Source: Saccharopolyspora elongata (GTDB lineage: Bacteria; Actinomycetota; Actinomycetes; Mycobacteriales; Pseudonocardiaceae). Taken from it: DNA of 64,000 nucleotides. Under the pieces are notes generated by a model. That model was given only the letters and a program-made list of their open reading frames with translations, was not told the DNA's origin and ran no database searches. The position numbers were made by a program, and so were the translations under genes. Positions 26,586 to 35,303 of the stretch are shown here, piece after piece (the stretch's first letter is position 1; the number at the start of each line of letters is the position of its first letter). The DNA is taken from the NCBI RefSeq assembly GCF_004348985.1, contig NZ_SMKW01000002.1, positions 124,001 to 188,000 on the forward strand, read 5' to 3'.

Positions 26586-26614
26586 CTGTCCACAGGCGAG
26601 ACGGGTTGTCCACA
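26586..26614 (+). promoter_or_regulatory. Two DnaA-box-like sites
   Basis: CTGTCCACA at 26586-26594 and TTGTCCACA at 26606-26614 match the actinomycete DnaA box (consensus TTGTCCACA) in the same orientation, 20 bp apart. They sit right after the 21-bp inverted repeat and before a 9-bp hairpin at 26615-26642. They are too few for an origin; a DnaA-regulated or titrating site is possible. Confidence 0.45.
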
Positions 26615-26708
26615 GCCGTCGGCGTGTCGTTGTGCCGACGGCGAAGGTCCGGGTCTGTTGGGGGAAAGCCCCGATGACCACGAGACCGGCCCGGGCCAGG
26701 GTCGGTGC

Positions 26709-27299
26709 ATGACGTTCTCACGTGCATGTCTGATCGCGGCGCCGCTGTGCTTCGCCGGGTACGGTGTCGTTCGCCTCGTCGGGAGGATGGACGGGCAGTA
26801 CGGCCCGGGTCTCGACTGGCAGGTCGCCCACCTCGTGAACCTCGTCGGCCTAGCGTTGTTCGTCCCAGCTGTCCTGGGGCTGCGACGCGAGTTGGCGACC
26901 CGCGGCCGGACCTTCTGGACCGTCGTCACGTCCGTCGGCGTGGGCACTTCGGTCGTTCAGTTCGCGATCGACGTCGCGGCCGGGCTGCTGGCGACGGACA
27001 AGGCCGGGATGCGTGCGATCAGCGCTGAGGTCAGCGCCATCCCGGGTGCGCGCGTCGTCTTCTACGTGGTCGGGCCGCCGTTGCTGTACGTCGGGCTGCT
27101 GGCCTTGGCGATCATGCTGGCCAGGGCGAAGGTGGTCGCGTGGTGGTGCCCCACGCTCATCCTTGCCGGATCGATGCTGCCGGTCGTGTCGCTCGACCTG
27201 ATCCCGGTCGGCGCACTGTGCGTCCTCGCAGCACTGGCCCCGCTCGCGGTTGGTCGCCCCACCAGTCGGCGCCGCGAGGCGGCCGCCGCTGGGACGTGA
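26709..27299 (+). CDS. Hypothetical four- to six-helix membrane protein
   Basis: A 196-residue hydrophobic protein with about six membrane helices (for example LIAAPLCFAGYGVVRLVG, VAHLVNLVGLALFVPAVLGL, VVFYVVGPPLLYVGLLALAI). No recognised domain or catalytic motif. ATG 26709 begins right at the first helix. It stands alone between the palindrome/DnaA-box region and the truncated gene fragment. Function unknown. Confidence 0.6.
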   Translation: MTFSRACLIAAPLCFAGYGVVRLVGRMDGQYGPGLDWQVAHLVNLVGLALFVPAVLGLRRELATRGRTFWTVVTSVGVGTSVVQFAIDVAAGLLATDKAGMRAISAEVSAIPGARVVFYVVGPPLLYVGLLALAIMLARAKVVAWWCPTLILAGSMLPVVSLDLIPVGALCVLAALAPLAVGRPTSRRREAAAAGT

Positions 27300-27336
27300 C
27301 AGGGTCGCGTCCTGTGCGGGCGCGGCCCCGTTGTCG

Positions 27337-27606
27337 TTACGGTCGGTCAGAAGTCAGCTTCGAGGTCTTGGCCCGGTGGTGCTTTTTGACCGGGTTGGTC
27401 GTCTTGTGCTCGTAGACCTGCGCGCCGGATCCGAAGAGCAGGTAGGCGTTGTCGCCGTAGGTCGTCATGCCTTCGCTCATGCTCGGCGCCCGGAAGCACC
27501 CGGCCCGGTCAGAGATGTAGAGGTTGCTGCGGTTCTTGGTGGTGGCCGAGGTGCTGAAGACGAACTTGTCCTCGGTGACCAGCAGTCCCTGGGCCTTCAG
27601 GTTGCC
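27337..27606 (-). pseudogene. C-terminal fragment of an actinomycete secreted protein
   Basis: The minus-strand frame carries GNLKAQGLLVTEDKFVFSTS, then NRSNLYISDRAG, FRAPSMSEGMTTYGDNAYLL and LFGSGAQVYE before its stop at 27337. This reads like the end of a family of secreted actinomycete proteins with a beta-propeller-like fold that finish with a similar SNLY, MSEG, LLFESGA pattern. Upstream of about 27606 the frame turns into unrelated Arg-rich sequence with no signal peptide, so the first ~200-250 residues are missing. Family resemblance is from memory. Confidence 0.5.
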
Positions 27607-27667
27607 CCGAACGTGCGATGCGGACGTCTGATGTGGACGCTTGCGGCGCATGCGTAGGCTTCGGCGG

Positions 27668-28870
27668 GTGGATGGGCACGAGACGGGAGCAGTGGTGGGA
27701 CCGGAAGCGCCGTTGATCACGATCGGGGTGCCGGGTTCGTTCGCCTGGAAGGTGTTCCACGAACGCCATCCGGCGATGATCGAGCAGCTGTGCGCCGCGT
27801 TCCCCTACGGGGCGGACGTGCGCGGCAGGCTGGCGGAGCTGCTGCGCGAGACGACCGGGGGAGTGGTCGAGCCGCTCGGTGATGACGCACCCGACCACGG
27901 CGTTTGGGCGGCCTGGGCGGCGGACCGGCTGGGCAGGCCGTGGTCGGACTGCTCGTTCCTGTGGGCTGAGAGCTACTTCTTCCGCAGGCTGCTCGCAGCC
28001 GTCGGATACTTCGAGCCCGGGTCGTGGCGCGGGATCGATCCGTTCGCTCCGATGAAGGAAGCGGAGCTCCGCAGCGCCGGCACCGCCGAGGCGCTGGCGG
28101 CGCTGGACGCGTTGCCGCGGCTAAGCGAGGCGGATCGCGATGACACCGTGGTGCGGGCGGCGGTGTGGGGAAACCAGGCCGATCTCGCGTTCCGGATGTC
28201 GGCGGGCGCCGAGGGCACTGCGGCCGGGTTGGTGACCGGCGACAGCCAGGTGTTCTGGTCGCTGTTCGGCGAGCCCGGCCCGGTCCACCTCGTCGCCGAC
28301 AACTCCGCCGGCGAGCTGGCCGCCGACCTGGTGCTGACCGATCACCTGCTGGCGACCGGCCGCGCGGACCACGTCGTCCTGCACGTCAAGCCGGCGCCGT
28401 ACTACGTCTCCGACGCCACGCCCGCCGACGTCGTCGGCGTCCTGCGCCACCTGGTGGGCCTCGCCGGGGAGGCGGGCGCGGTCGGGCGGCGGATCTGGGA
28501 CGGCCTGCGGGACGGGCGGATCGAGGTGCGCGCCCATCCGTTCTTCTGCGCGCCGCTGGACTACCGCGCCATGCCCGCTGATCTGCGCGCCGAGCTCGCG
28601 TCCGCGTCGGTCACCATCATGAAGGGCGACCTGAACTACCGGCGCCTCGTCGGCGACCGGTACTGGCCAGCCACCACGCCGTTCGCCGACGTCGTCGGCC
28701 ACTTCCCGTCCCCGGTGGTCGCGCTGCGCGTCCTGAAGTCGGAGGTCGTCGTGGGCCTCGACGACGCGACCGCCGCCGCGCTGGACGGCACCGGCGATGC
28801 CTGGCGGACCAGCGGCTCCCACGCGCTCGTCCAGGCGGCGGTCCCCGGCGGTGCAGCGGTCGCACGTTGA
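27668..28870 (+). CDS. DUF89 / ARMT1-like damage-control phosphatase
   Basis: A 400-residue protein with the DUF89 metal-site pattern: WGNQADLAF near residue 175, VADNSAGELAADL near 215, and IMKGDLNYRRLVGD near 320, followed by ALRVLKSEVVVGL. Characterised relatives are metal-dependent phosphatases that remove damaged sugar phosphates or, for ARMT1, were reported as carboxyl methyltransferases. The long N-terminal helical part (FAWKVFHERHPAMIEQL) matches the subfamily. GTG 27668 is the preferred start; TTG 27641 would add an Arg-rich extension. It is alone on its strand, convergent with the L-2-hydroxyglutarate oxidase gene. Confidence 0.8.
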   Translation: MDGHETGAVVGPEAPLITIGVPGSFAWKVFHERHPAMIEQLCAAFPYGADVRGRLAELLRETTGGVVEPLGDDAPDHGVWAAWAADRLGRPWSDCSFLWAESYFFRRLLAAVGYFEPGSWRGIDPFAPMKEAELRSAGTAEALAALDALPRLSEADRDDTVVRAAVWGNQADLAFRMSAGAEGTAAGLVTGDSQVFWSLFGEPGPVHLVADNSAGELAADLVLTDHLLATGRADHVVLHVKPAPYYVSDATPADVVGVLRHLVGLAGEAGAVGRRIWDGLRDGRIEVRAHPFFCAPLDYRAMPADLRAELASASVTIMKGDLNYRRLVGDRYWPATTPFADVVGHFPSPVVALRVLKSEVVVGLDDATAAALDGTGDAWRTSGSHALVQAAVPGGAAVAR

Positions 28871-28901
28871 CCGACGTGGTTGCGCCGCAAGGGGTTCGGG
28901 G

Positions 28902-30149
28902 TCAGATGCCGGTCGGGGACTCGCGCACGTCCCGGGCGAGGTCGGCCAGCCCGAGCCGGTCGAAGGCTTCGGCGGCGATGTGGCTGCCGATGAGCAGGCT
29001 CGACGTCGCCGCCGGGGATGGGGCGTTGAGCACGTGGATCGCGCGCGGGGTGTGGCTGATGACGAAGTCGTCGACCAGTTCGCCGGTGGGCTTGACGGCC
29101 TGCGCCCGCACGCCGCTGCCGTGCCTGCGCAGGTCCTCGCCGTTGATCTCCGGGATCATCCGGCGGACTTCGCGGACGAACAGCGGCCAGACCAGCGAGC
29201 GCCCGATTTCCGCGAGGCCGTACCGCCAGTAGCGCCGGGCGAGCCCGCGCAGCGCGGGGTCGAGCAGCAGTTCGCGCAGCATGCGCGGGTCGACGTCGCG
29301 CCACCGGTAGCCCTGCCGCGCCAGGGCGGGCACGGCGTTGGGTCCGACGTGCACGGTGCCGTCGAGCATCGGCGTCACGTGCACGCCGAGGAACGGCAGA
29401 TCCGGGTCGGGCACCGGGTAGACCGGGTTGTTGATCAGGCCGCGCCGGGCCGGGCGGATCTCGGCGTACTCGCCGCGGAAGGGCATGATCCGCACCGGCG
29501 GCCGGTGCCCGGCGGCCTCGGCGATCTTGTCGCTGTGCAGGCCGGCGCAGTTGACGATGATCCGCGCCCGCACCTCGCCGGTTGAGGTGTGGACGACGGT
29601 CCGGTCGCCCGCGGCGGTGAACGACCGCGCCGGCGAGTTCGTGCGCAGGTCGGCGCCGAGCCCGGTGAGCTCGGCCGCGAAGGCGCGGCACACCTGGCCG
29701 AAGTCGGTCATGGCGGTGTCGGCGACCGCCAGCGCGCCGACACCGGCGACGTGCGGTTCCCGCTCGGCGATCTCGCCGCGGCTCAACCGCTGCACCGTGA
29801 CGCCGTTCTCCCGGCCCCGGGCTTCGAGCGCGTCCATCCGCGGCAGCTGCTCCTCGGCCGTGGCGACCACGATCTTGCCGGTGCGCTTGACCGGCACACC
29901 GTGCTCGTCGCAGTAGCGGATCATCGCTTCGCCGCCCGCGCGGGCCAGTCGCGCCTTGAGGCTGCCCGGTGCGTAGTACAGGCCGCTGTGGATCACGTTG
30001 CTGTTGTGCCCGGACTGGTGGGCGCCCCACCGCGATTCCTTCTCCAGAACGGTCACGGAGGCATCCGGATGCGCGCGCAGCACCGCCCTCGCCGTTGCCA
30101 GCCCGAGCAATCCGCCGCCGATGATTGCGACGTCGACGTCACCGGACAT
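28902..30149 (-). CDS. lhgO: L-2-hydroxyglutarate oxidase
   Basis: A 415-residue FAD-dependent DAO-fold enzyme. The Rossmann motif IIGGGLLGLATARAVL is at residues 9-24, with VLEKESRWGAHQSGHNSNVI and HSGLYYAPGSLKARL near 35-70, diagnostic of LhgO. Further on are NCAGLHSDKIAE, FRGEYAEI, PVYPVPDPDLPFLGVH and VLNAPSPAATSSL. The enzyme oxidises L-2-hydroxyglutarate, a metabolic by-product and lysine catabolite, to 2-oxoglutarate. ATG 30149 has GGAAGG upstream. It is divergent from the GntR regulator with a 28-bp palindromic operator between them. Confidence 0.92.
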   Translation of the reverse strand: MSGDVDVAIIGGGLLGLATARAVLRAHPDASVTVLEKESRWGAHQSGHNSNVIHSGLYYAPGSLKARLARAGGEAMIRYCDEHGVPVKRTGKIVVATAEEQLPRMDALEARGRENGVTVQRLSRGEIAEREPHVAGVGALAVADTAMTDFGQVCRAFAAELTGLGADLRTNSPARSFTAAGDRTVVHTSTGEVRARIIVNCAGLHSDKIAEAAGHRPPVRIMPFRGEYAEIRPARRGLINNPVYPVPDPDLPFLGVHVTPMLDGTVHVGPNAVPALARQGYRWRDVDPRMLRELLLDPALRGLARRYWRYGLAEIGRSLVWPLFVREVRRMIPEINGEDLRRHGSGVRAQAVKPTGELVDDFVISHTPRAIHVLNAPSPAATSSLLIGSHIAAEAFDRLGLADLARDVRESPTGI

Positions 30150-30174
30150 CCGGGAACCTTCCCTTCGAGTTGAT

Positions 30175-30202
30175 CCGCAGCGAATGTATACAGTCGCTGC
30201 GG
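30175..30202. promoter_or_regulatory. Palindromic operator between lhgO and the GntR gene
   Basis: A 28-bp near-perfect palindrome: outer arms CCGCAGCGA (30175-30183) and TCGCTGCGG (30194-30202) enclose TGTATACA (30185-30192); 13 of 14 base pairs match. The AT-rich core and symmetry fit a GntR/FCD operator, placed 26 nt from both start codons, so binding would block both promoters. Confidence 0.75.
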
Positions 30203-30227
30203 AGAGGGCAATGAGTATCCTGGCGCG

Positions 30228-30872
30228 GTGACTCGTGCAGCCCGGACCAGCAACAGCGCCGAGGTGATCGCCGCGCGGCTGCGGAAATCCATCCGGGGCG
30301 GCGAGCTCCTCCCGGGCACCCGCCTGGTCCAGGAACAACTGGCCGGCGAACTGGCGGTCAGCCGCATTCCGCTGCGCGAGGCGCTGCACGCCCTGGCCGC
30401 CGAAGGCCTCATCGAGGTGCAGCCGCAGCGCGGCATGATCGTCGCCGAGCTCAGCCGCGACGACATCACCGAGCTTTTCGAGCTGCGCCTCCGGCTCGAA
30501 CCGCACCTCGCCGAGGAGATCGTGCGCGGCTGCCGCGAACGCGACGTCGACGAGCTGCAGGCGATGGCCGATCGGATGCGCGAGAAGGGTGCCGACGCGG
30601 CGGGCCGCGCGTCCCTCAACTACCAGTTCCACCGCCGGATCTACGACCTGTCCGAGCGACGGCTCGCGCTGCGCTTCATCGACCAGCTGCTGCACCTCGT
30701 CGAGCCCTACAGCCGCCGCTGGGTCCGCTCCGGGCGCGACCTGAAGCGCATCGACGACGAACACCAGGCGATGGTCGACGCCCTCCGGGCTCGCGATGCG
30801 CAAGCGCTGCGACGCGTGATCACGGCCCACGTCGAGGGCGCCCGGGACCACGTCCTCGCCGCCCAGACCTGA
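30228..30872 (+). CDS. GntR/FCD-family regulator divergent from lhgO
   Basis: A 214-residue regulator: winged helix at about 8-75 (LRKSIRGGELLPGTRLVQEQ, SRIPLREALHALAAEGL, QPQRGMIVAEL) and an all-helical FCD domain (ELFELRLRLEPHLAEEIV, NYQFHRRIYDLS, DEHQAMVDALRARD) with Asp/His metal ligands. It most likely represses lhgO and itself from the palindrome at 30175-30202; L-2-hydroxyglutarate or a related dicarboxylate is a plausible effector. GTG 30228 is chosen to keep the operator outside the gene and because the product then begins like its family. Confidence 0.88.
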   Translation: MTRAARTSNSAEVIAARLRKSIRGGELLPGTRLVQEQLAGELAVSRIPLREALHALAAEGLIEVQPQRGMIVAELSRDDITELFELRLRLEPHLAEEIVRGCRERDVDELQAMADRMREKGADAAGRASLNYQFHRRIYDLSERRLALRFIDQLLHLVEPYSRRWVRSGRDLKRIDDEHQAMVDALRARDAQALRRVITAHVEGARDHVLAAQT

Positions 30873-31022
30873 GCATCGCGCGGCGTACCGGGCCCGTCAC
30901 CGGCTGTTCAACACCGTCCACAACGGACTCGCGACGGCCCGCCGGAGCCGACCCGGCCTTGGCGCGGACCAGGGGCTCCATGATGTGCTACCTCGGCGAC
31001 CGACCGGAGTTGAGGAGAGACG

Positions 31023-32177
31023 ATGAGGCTGCGCGAGCTGGTGCACGAGTTCGACCTCGGGTTGTCCGTCGTGGAAGCGGGCGCGGCCGGGCTCACCGGC
31101 GAGGTGCGCCGCGCCTACGTGACGGACCTGCCGGATCCGAGCCGGTTCCTGCTCCCCGGTGACCTCGTGCTCACCAGCTGCCTCTGGTACCGCGAGCCCG
31201 CCGACAGCCGGCCGTTCGCTGCGGCGCTGGCGCGCAGCCGGGCGGCCGGGCTGGTCGTCGGGCTGCTCGTCACCAGGGCGATGCCCGCGGGCCTGGTGGC
31301 CGCGTGCGCCGAGCTCGGCCTGCCGCTGCTGGTGATCGCCGAGGACCGGTCGTTCACCCCGGTCTGCGAGACCGTGCTGGCGGAGAAGCAGCGGCTTTCC
31401 CTGCAGCAGCGGCAGATCGCCGACCTCGTCGGCGTGCTCGGCTCGGACACCGCGGCGCCCGGCGAGGTGTCGGCGCACCTGCGGATGCTCGGCGCTGACC
31501 CGCACCTCCCGACGGTCGTGGTCGCTGCCTCGGCCGGCCCCGGCGACGGCCTGGCGGAGAACCTCGCCGACCTGCTGGCGGCCCCCGGCCGCCGCCTCCT
31601 CGTGCACGCCGACGACGACAAGGCCGTGCTACTGGTCAACGGCGCGGCCGAGCACCTCGACGGCGTGGCCGCCGAGTTGTCGGCGGCCGAACTGCCTGGC
31701 CGGCCCCGGCTGCTGGCGGGCGTGAGCGAGCGGACCGCCAGCGTCAGCGACCTGGGTTCGGCGCTGGAGATCGCCCGCCGGCGGCTGCGTTCCGCGCGGG
31801 GCCACGGGCCGGGCCGGGCGCCGTTGGTGGTGTCCGGGTCGAAGGTCGATTCGCACGCCGTCCTGCTGTCGGCGTTACCGGCCCGGCTGCGCCGCTCGTT
31901 CCGGCACCACATGCTCACGCCGCTGGCCGACTACGACGCCGTGCACGGCTCGGACCTGATCGGCACCCTCACGTCGTTCCTCGAATCCTGCGGTTCGTGG
32001 CAGCGCTCCGCGGAGGAGCTCCACGTGCACGTGAACACGCTCCGGTACCGGATCCAGCGCATCGAGCAGCTGACGGGCCGAAGCCTGTCCTCGATGCGCG
32101 ACCGCGTCGACCTCTACCTCGCGCTCACCTGCCTGGACGTCGCCGAGAACAACCAGCCCGCAACGGGCACGGCCTGA
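31023..32177 (+). CDS. PucR-family transcriptional regulator
   Basis: A 384-residue regulator. The N-terminal PucR ligand domain (residues ~1-120) reads MRLRELVHEFDLGLSVVEAG ... RAYVTDLPDPSRFLLPGDLVLT. A central GGDEF-like/CdaR region follows, and the C-terminal HTH_30 has SWQRSAEELHVHVNTLRYRI, QRIEQLTGRSL and DRVDLYLAL. The ATG follows GAGGAGAGACG. PucR-type proteins commonly control purine or other nitrogen catabolism. The deaminase, amidohydrolase and ABC importer 2-7 kb downstream are likely targets, although not in the same operon. Confidence 0.88.
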   Translation: MRLRELVHEFDLGLSVVEAGAAGLTGEVRRAYVTDLPDPSRFLLPGDLVLTSCLWYREPADSRPFAAALARSRAAGLVVGLLVTRAMPAGLVAACAELGLPLLVIAEDRSFTPVCETVLAEKQRLSLQQRQIADLVGVLGSDTAAPGEVSAHLRMLGADPHLPTVVVAASAGPGDGLAENLADLLAAPGRRLLVHADDDKAVLLVNGAAEHLDGVAAELSAAELPGRPRLLAGVSERTASVSDLGSALEIARRRLRSARGHGPGRAPLVVSGSKVDSHAVLLSALPARLRRSFRHHMLTPLADYDAVHGSDLIGTLTSFLESCGSWQRSAEELHVHVNTLRYRIQRIEQLTGRSLSSMRDRVDLYLALTCLDVAENNQPATGTA

Positions 32178-32290
32178 CGGCGTGATCCGGGCAAGTGGCT
32201 CGATCCGACCCGAGATCGGTAAGCCCCGGTAAGATCCTTACCTTGAGTGACAAGGAGCCCCGCCCACACTCTTCGAGTCAGGACGTGTCC

Positions 32291-32902
32291 ATGCCCAAGC
32301 GCGCCAACGATCAAGGCGAGTCGACGAAGAAGCGCTCGCTCGTGGCCATCTGCACCATCGTCGCCGTGCCTATCGGACTTGGCGCCTGGCTCTTCCCGGA
32401 CGTCGGGAAGCAGCTGTTCGGAGGTTTCACCAGTGCCCCGCCGGGTTCCTCGTCGCCTTCGCTGGCCCTGAAGTTCACCGGCAAGGGCGGATCGTGCCAA
32501 GGCCAGATGATCGATTTCGACGAGGTGCAGGGCGACCGGGTCAGCACCGCGCTCGAACCCTACGACGACGTTCCCGCCGGCACCGACCTCGTCTGGGACA
32601 CCTGTGACGGGGCCTGGAACATCACCGGGTACCGGACCGAGGCGAAGGTGGCCCGGATGGGCAAGGACAAGCAACCGAGCAGGGACGACTGCCGGCACGC
32701 GGTGGAGCGCGCCCCGAACGGGGTCGACTGGGTGTACGAACCCGGATCGGGCAGCGTCGAATCGAGCTCGGACGGCGATCTGGGGGCAGGTTCGTCCTTC
32801 TGCATCCAGACCTCCGGCGGCTCGCTGGTCCTCTTGCAGGTCACGCACGGACCGGCGACCAACAGCGTGCCGGTCGTCGAAACCACGGTCTGGAATCACT
32901 GA
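32291..32902 (+). CDS. Hypothetical membrane-anchored protein
   Basis: A 203-residue protein with one N-terminal membrane helix (SLVAICTIVAVPIGLGAWLF, about residues 16-35) and an otherwise soluble, probably extracytoplasmic, acidic domain with four Cys (GSCQGQ, DTCDG, DDCRHAV, SFCIQTS) that could form two disulfides. No family recognised. ATG 32291, after AGGAC, is preferred over upstream starts because the longer N-terminus is disordered. A 15-bp palindrome GGTAAGATCCTTACC lies upstream at 32229-32243. Confidence 0.6.
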   Translation: MPKRANDQGESTKKRSLVAICTIVAVPIGLGAWLFPDVGKQLFGGFTSAPPGSSSPSLALKFTGKGGSCQGQMIDFDEVQGDRVSTALEPYDDVPAGTDLVWDTCDGAWNITGYRTEAKVARMGKDKQPSRDDCRHAVERAPNGVDWVYEPGSGSVESSSDGDLGAGSSFCIQTSGGSLVLLQVTHGPATNSVPVVETTVWNH

Positions 32903-32913
32903 CCGGCACCGCG

Positions 32914-34116
32914 TCAGGACGGGAGTTCGCCGGCGACGAGGACGCCGCGGCAGACGACCGCGACGATGTTCTCCGGCGCCAGGTCGGCCGCCCGCTCCCA
33001 GGGCCTGCCGCGCAGGACGATGAAGTCCGCGCCCAGGCCCGGCGCGATCCGCCCCGTGACGTTCCCGAGGCCCATCGAGGCGGCGGCGTCGGAGGTGGCC
33101 GCGCGCAGCGCGGTCTCCGCGTCGATGCCGAGGACCTCGGTCATCCGGACCACCTCGGTCAGCTGGTCGCCGAACTCGACGAAGTAGCCGCTGGCGTCGG
33201 TGGCGAGCACGAACCGCACCCCGGCGCGCGCCGCGGCCCGGAAAAGCTCGTCGCGGCGGGCGACCAGCTCGGCGGCCTTGTCGCGGGCCTCCGCGCTCGC
33301 GGCGGCCTTGCCCCGCGCGATGATCTCGTTGATCAGCAGCGTCGGCCCGACCGGAGTCCCGCGCGCGGCCAGCACCTCCGCCTGTTCCGCGGTGAGCTCG
33401 GTGCCGTGCTCGATGGAGTCCGCGCCTTCCTCCAGGGCGATCTGGATGCCGATCTCCGAGTGCGCGTGCGCGGACACGAGCATGCCCAGCGCGTGCGCCT
33501 CGTCGATGGTCGCCCGGAGCTCCTCGCGGGTGTGGTTGCGCCAGCCGACCTTGTCGCCGATCGACAGCACCCCGCCGCTGGTGAAGATCTTGATCCCGGT
33601 GAGCCCGGCCCGCGCCCAGGTGCGCACCAGCTTGCGGCACTCGTCGGGGCTGTCGGCCAGCGGCGCCCGCTCCTTCACCGCGGGCGGGACGAACAGGTCG
33701 CCGTGACCCGCGGTCATCCCGACCGGGCCGCTGACCAGCAGCCGCGGCCCAGGCATGATGCCGAGTTCGAACGCCCGCCGCGCCGCGGCCTGCGCCTGGT
33801 CGCCCGCGAGGTCCCGCAGCGTCGTGACGCCCCGGCGCATCGCCTTCTGCGCGTTCGCGGCCGCGTGCAGCGTCTGCTCCTCGCGCGTGGTGACCAGCGG
33901 GAAGGTGAACGTGTCGGTGCCGCCGTCGCCCTCGCCGGCGAAGCCGAGCAGGTGGACGTGCGTGTCCACCAGGCCCGGCAGCACGCACAACTCCGGCCAG
34001 CGCTCCTCGGCGGCGGGCGTGACCTCCTCGATGCGGTCCGGCGCCCACGCCAGGCCGCTGACCCCGACGTCCCGGGTGCCGTCCCAGACCCTGATGCCGT
34101 CCAGCCGATGCGTCAT
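32914..34116 (-). CDS. Metal-dependent amidohydrolase
   Basis: A 400-residue amidohydrolase-superfamily enzyme of the imidazolonepropionase/prolidase-like branch. It shows LPGLVDTHVHLLGF (HxH metal ligands) near residue 50, RGVTTLRDLAG, a KIFTSGG stretch providing the bridging Lys, SAHAHSE and IEHGTEL, then FVLATDAS with the catalytic Asp. The substrate cannot be fixed from sequence. Its ATG overlaps the stop of the deaminase gene (ATGA at 34113-34116), so both are made together, suggesting consecutive steps in heterocycle or purine breakdown. Confidence 0.85.
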   Translation of the reverse strand: MTHRLDGIRVWDGTRDVGVSGLAWAPDRIEEVTPAAEERWPELCVLPGLVDTHVHLLGFAGEGDGGTDTFTFPLVTTREEQTLHAAANAQKAMRRGVTTLRDLAGDQAQAAARRAFELGIMPGPRLLVSGPVGMTAGHGDLFVPPAVKERAPLADSPDECRKLVRTWARAGLTGIKIFTSGGVLSIGDKVGWRNHTREELRATIDEAHALGMLVSAHAHSEIGIQIALEEGADSIEHGTELTAEQAEVLAARGTPVGPTLLINEIIARGKAAASAEARDKAAELVARRDELFRAAARAGVRFVLATDASGYFVEFGDQLTEVVRMTEVLGIDAETALRAATSDAAASMGLGNVTGRIAPGLGADFIVLRGRPWERAADLAPENIVAVVCRGVLVAGELPS

Positions 34117-35075
34117 GCGGTCACCTCCGCCTTCCAGCGGGCCTTCTGCTCCGCCGGGGCGAAGCAGGCGTCGAACGAGTTGCGGGCCAGCGTCGCGAGC
34201 TGCTGGTCGTCCAGGCCGAGTTCGCTGCGCAGCGCCGCGAAGTTGTCGTCGACGTAACCGCCGAAGTAGGCGGGGTCGTCGCTGTTGACGCAGACGAGCA
34301 GGCCCTCGTCGAGCATCGCGGGCAGGACGTGATCGGCCAGCTCGCCCACCACCCGCAGGGCCACATTGGACAGCGGGCAGACGGTGAGCGGCACCTGCTC
34401 CTCGCGCAGCCGCCGCACCAGCTTCGCGTCCTCCATCGCGCGGATGCCGTGGTCGATCCGCTCGACGCCGAGCACGTCCAGCGCCTCCCACACGTAGTCG
34501 GGCCCGCCCTCCTCGCCGGCGTGCGCGACGCGGTGCAGCCCCTCGGCCGCCGCCATCCGGTACACCTCGCGGAACAGCGACGGCGGGTGCCCGACCTCGG
34601 CGGAGTCCAGGCCCACGCCGATGAACCGGTCGCGGAACGGCAACGCGGCCCGGAACGTCTCCTCCGCGGCGTCCGCGCCGAGGTCCCGCAGGAAGCACAG
34701 GATCAGATCGGTCGAGATGTCGCGGGCGTCGTCCAGCGCGCCGGAGAGACCCGCGAACACCGCCTCCAGCGGCACGCCGTTGCGCAGGTGGGTCTGCGGG
34801 TCGAAGAAGATCTCGGCGCGCCGCACGCCTGCCTGCGCGGCCCGCGCCAGGTATGCGCTGGTGAGGTCGTAGAAGTCCTGTTCGGTGCGCAGCACCGGCA
34901 GGTTCGCGTAGTACAGATCGAGGAACGACTGCAGGTCGGTGAACCGGTACCGGGCGCGCAGCTCGTCGATGTCCGTGGTCGGCAGCTTCACCCCGTTGCG
35001 CGCCGCCAGGCGGACCAGCATCTCGGGCTCCAAGGTGCCCTCGATGTGAATGTGCAACTCCGCCGTCGGCAGCAT
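34113..35075 (-). CDS. Adenosine/adenine deaminase family protein
   Basis: A 320-residue deaminase. The metal-binding opening is AELHIHIEGTLEPEMLVRLA at residues 4-23; further ligands are in VAHAGEEGG (His, catalytic Glu), RIDHGIRA and VNSDDPAYFGGY (Asp pair). The IEGTLEPE form is more typical of the adenine/aminodeoxyfutalosine deaminase branch than of classical adenosine deaminase, so substrate is open. ATG 35075 is chosen because GGGAGGAG lies 8 nt upstream. It is translationally coupled to the amidohydrolase and divergent from the ABC importer. Confidence 0.87.
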   Translation of the reverse strand: MLPTAELHIHIEGTLEPEMLVRLAARNGVKLPTTDIDELRARYRFTDLQSFLDLYYANLPVLRTEQDFYDLTSAYLARAAQAGVRRAEIFFDPQTHLRNGVPLEAVFAGLSGALDDARDISTDLILCFLRDLGADAAEETFRAALPFRDRFIGVGLDSAEVGHPPSLFREVYRMAAAEGLHRVAHAGEEGGPDYVWEALDVLGVERIDHGIRAMEDAKLVRRLREEQVPLTVCPLSNVALRVVGELADHVLPAMLDEGLLVCVNSDDPAYFGGYVDDNFAALRSELGLDDQQLATLARNSFDACFAPAEQKARWKAEVTA

Positions 35076-35303
35076 GAACGTGTCTCCTCCCACCGTCATC
35101 GCCCCACAGCCAACCGGAACCGCCCGCGCGCCGCTTCGGCGGATCGCCCAAGGTTTTCCCCACGTGCCCCGATCGGGCCTGCAACTTCGACACAGCACCG
35201 TAACGTCCTTGTAGGACCCTCCAACGATCGCGTCCGGACCGGGCCGGATCTTTCGTCTGCGCGCACATGGATCGCGCCTGCGCCGTTTGTTTGACTGCCA
35301 CGC

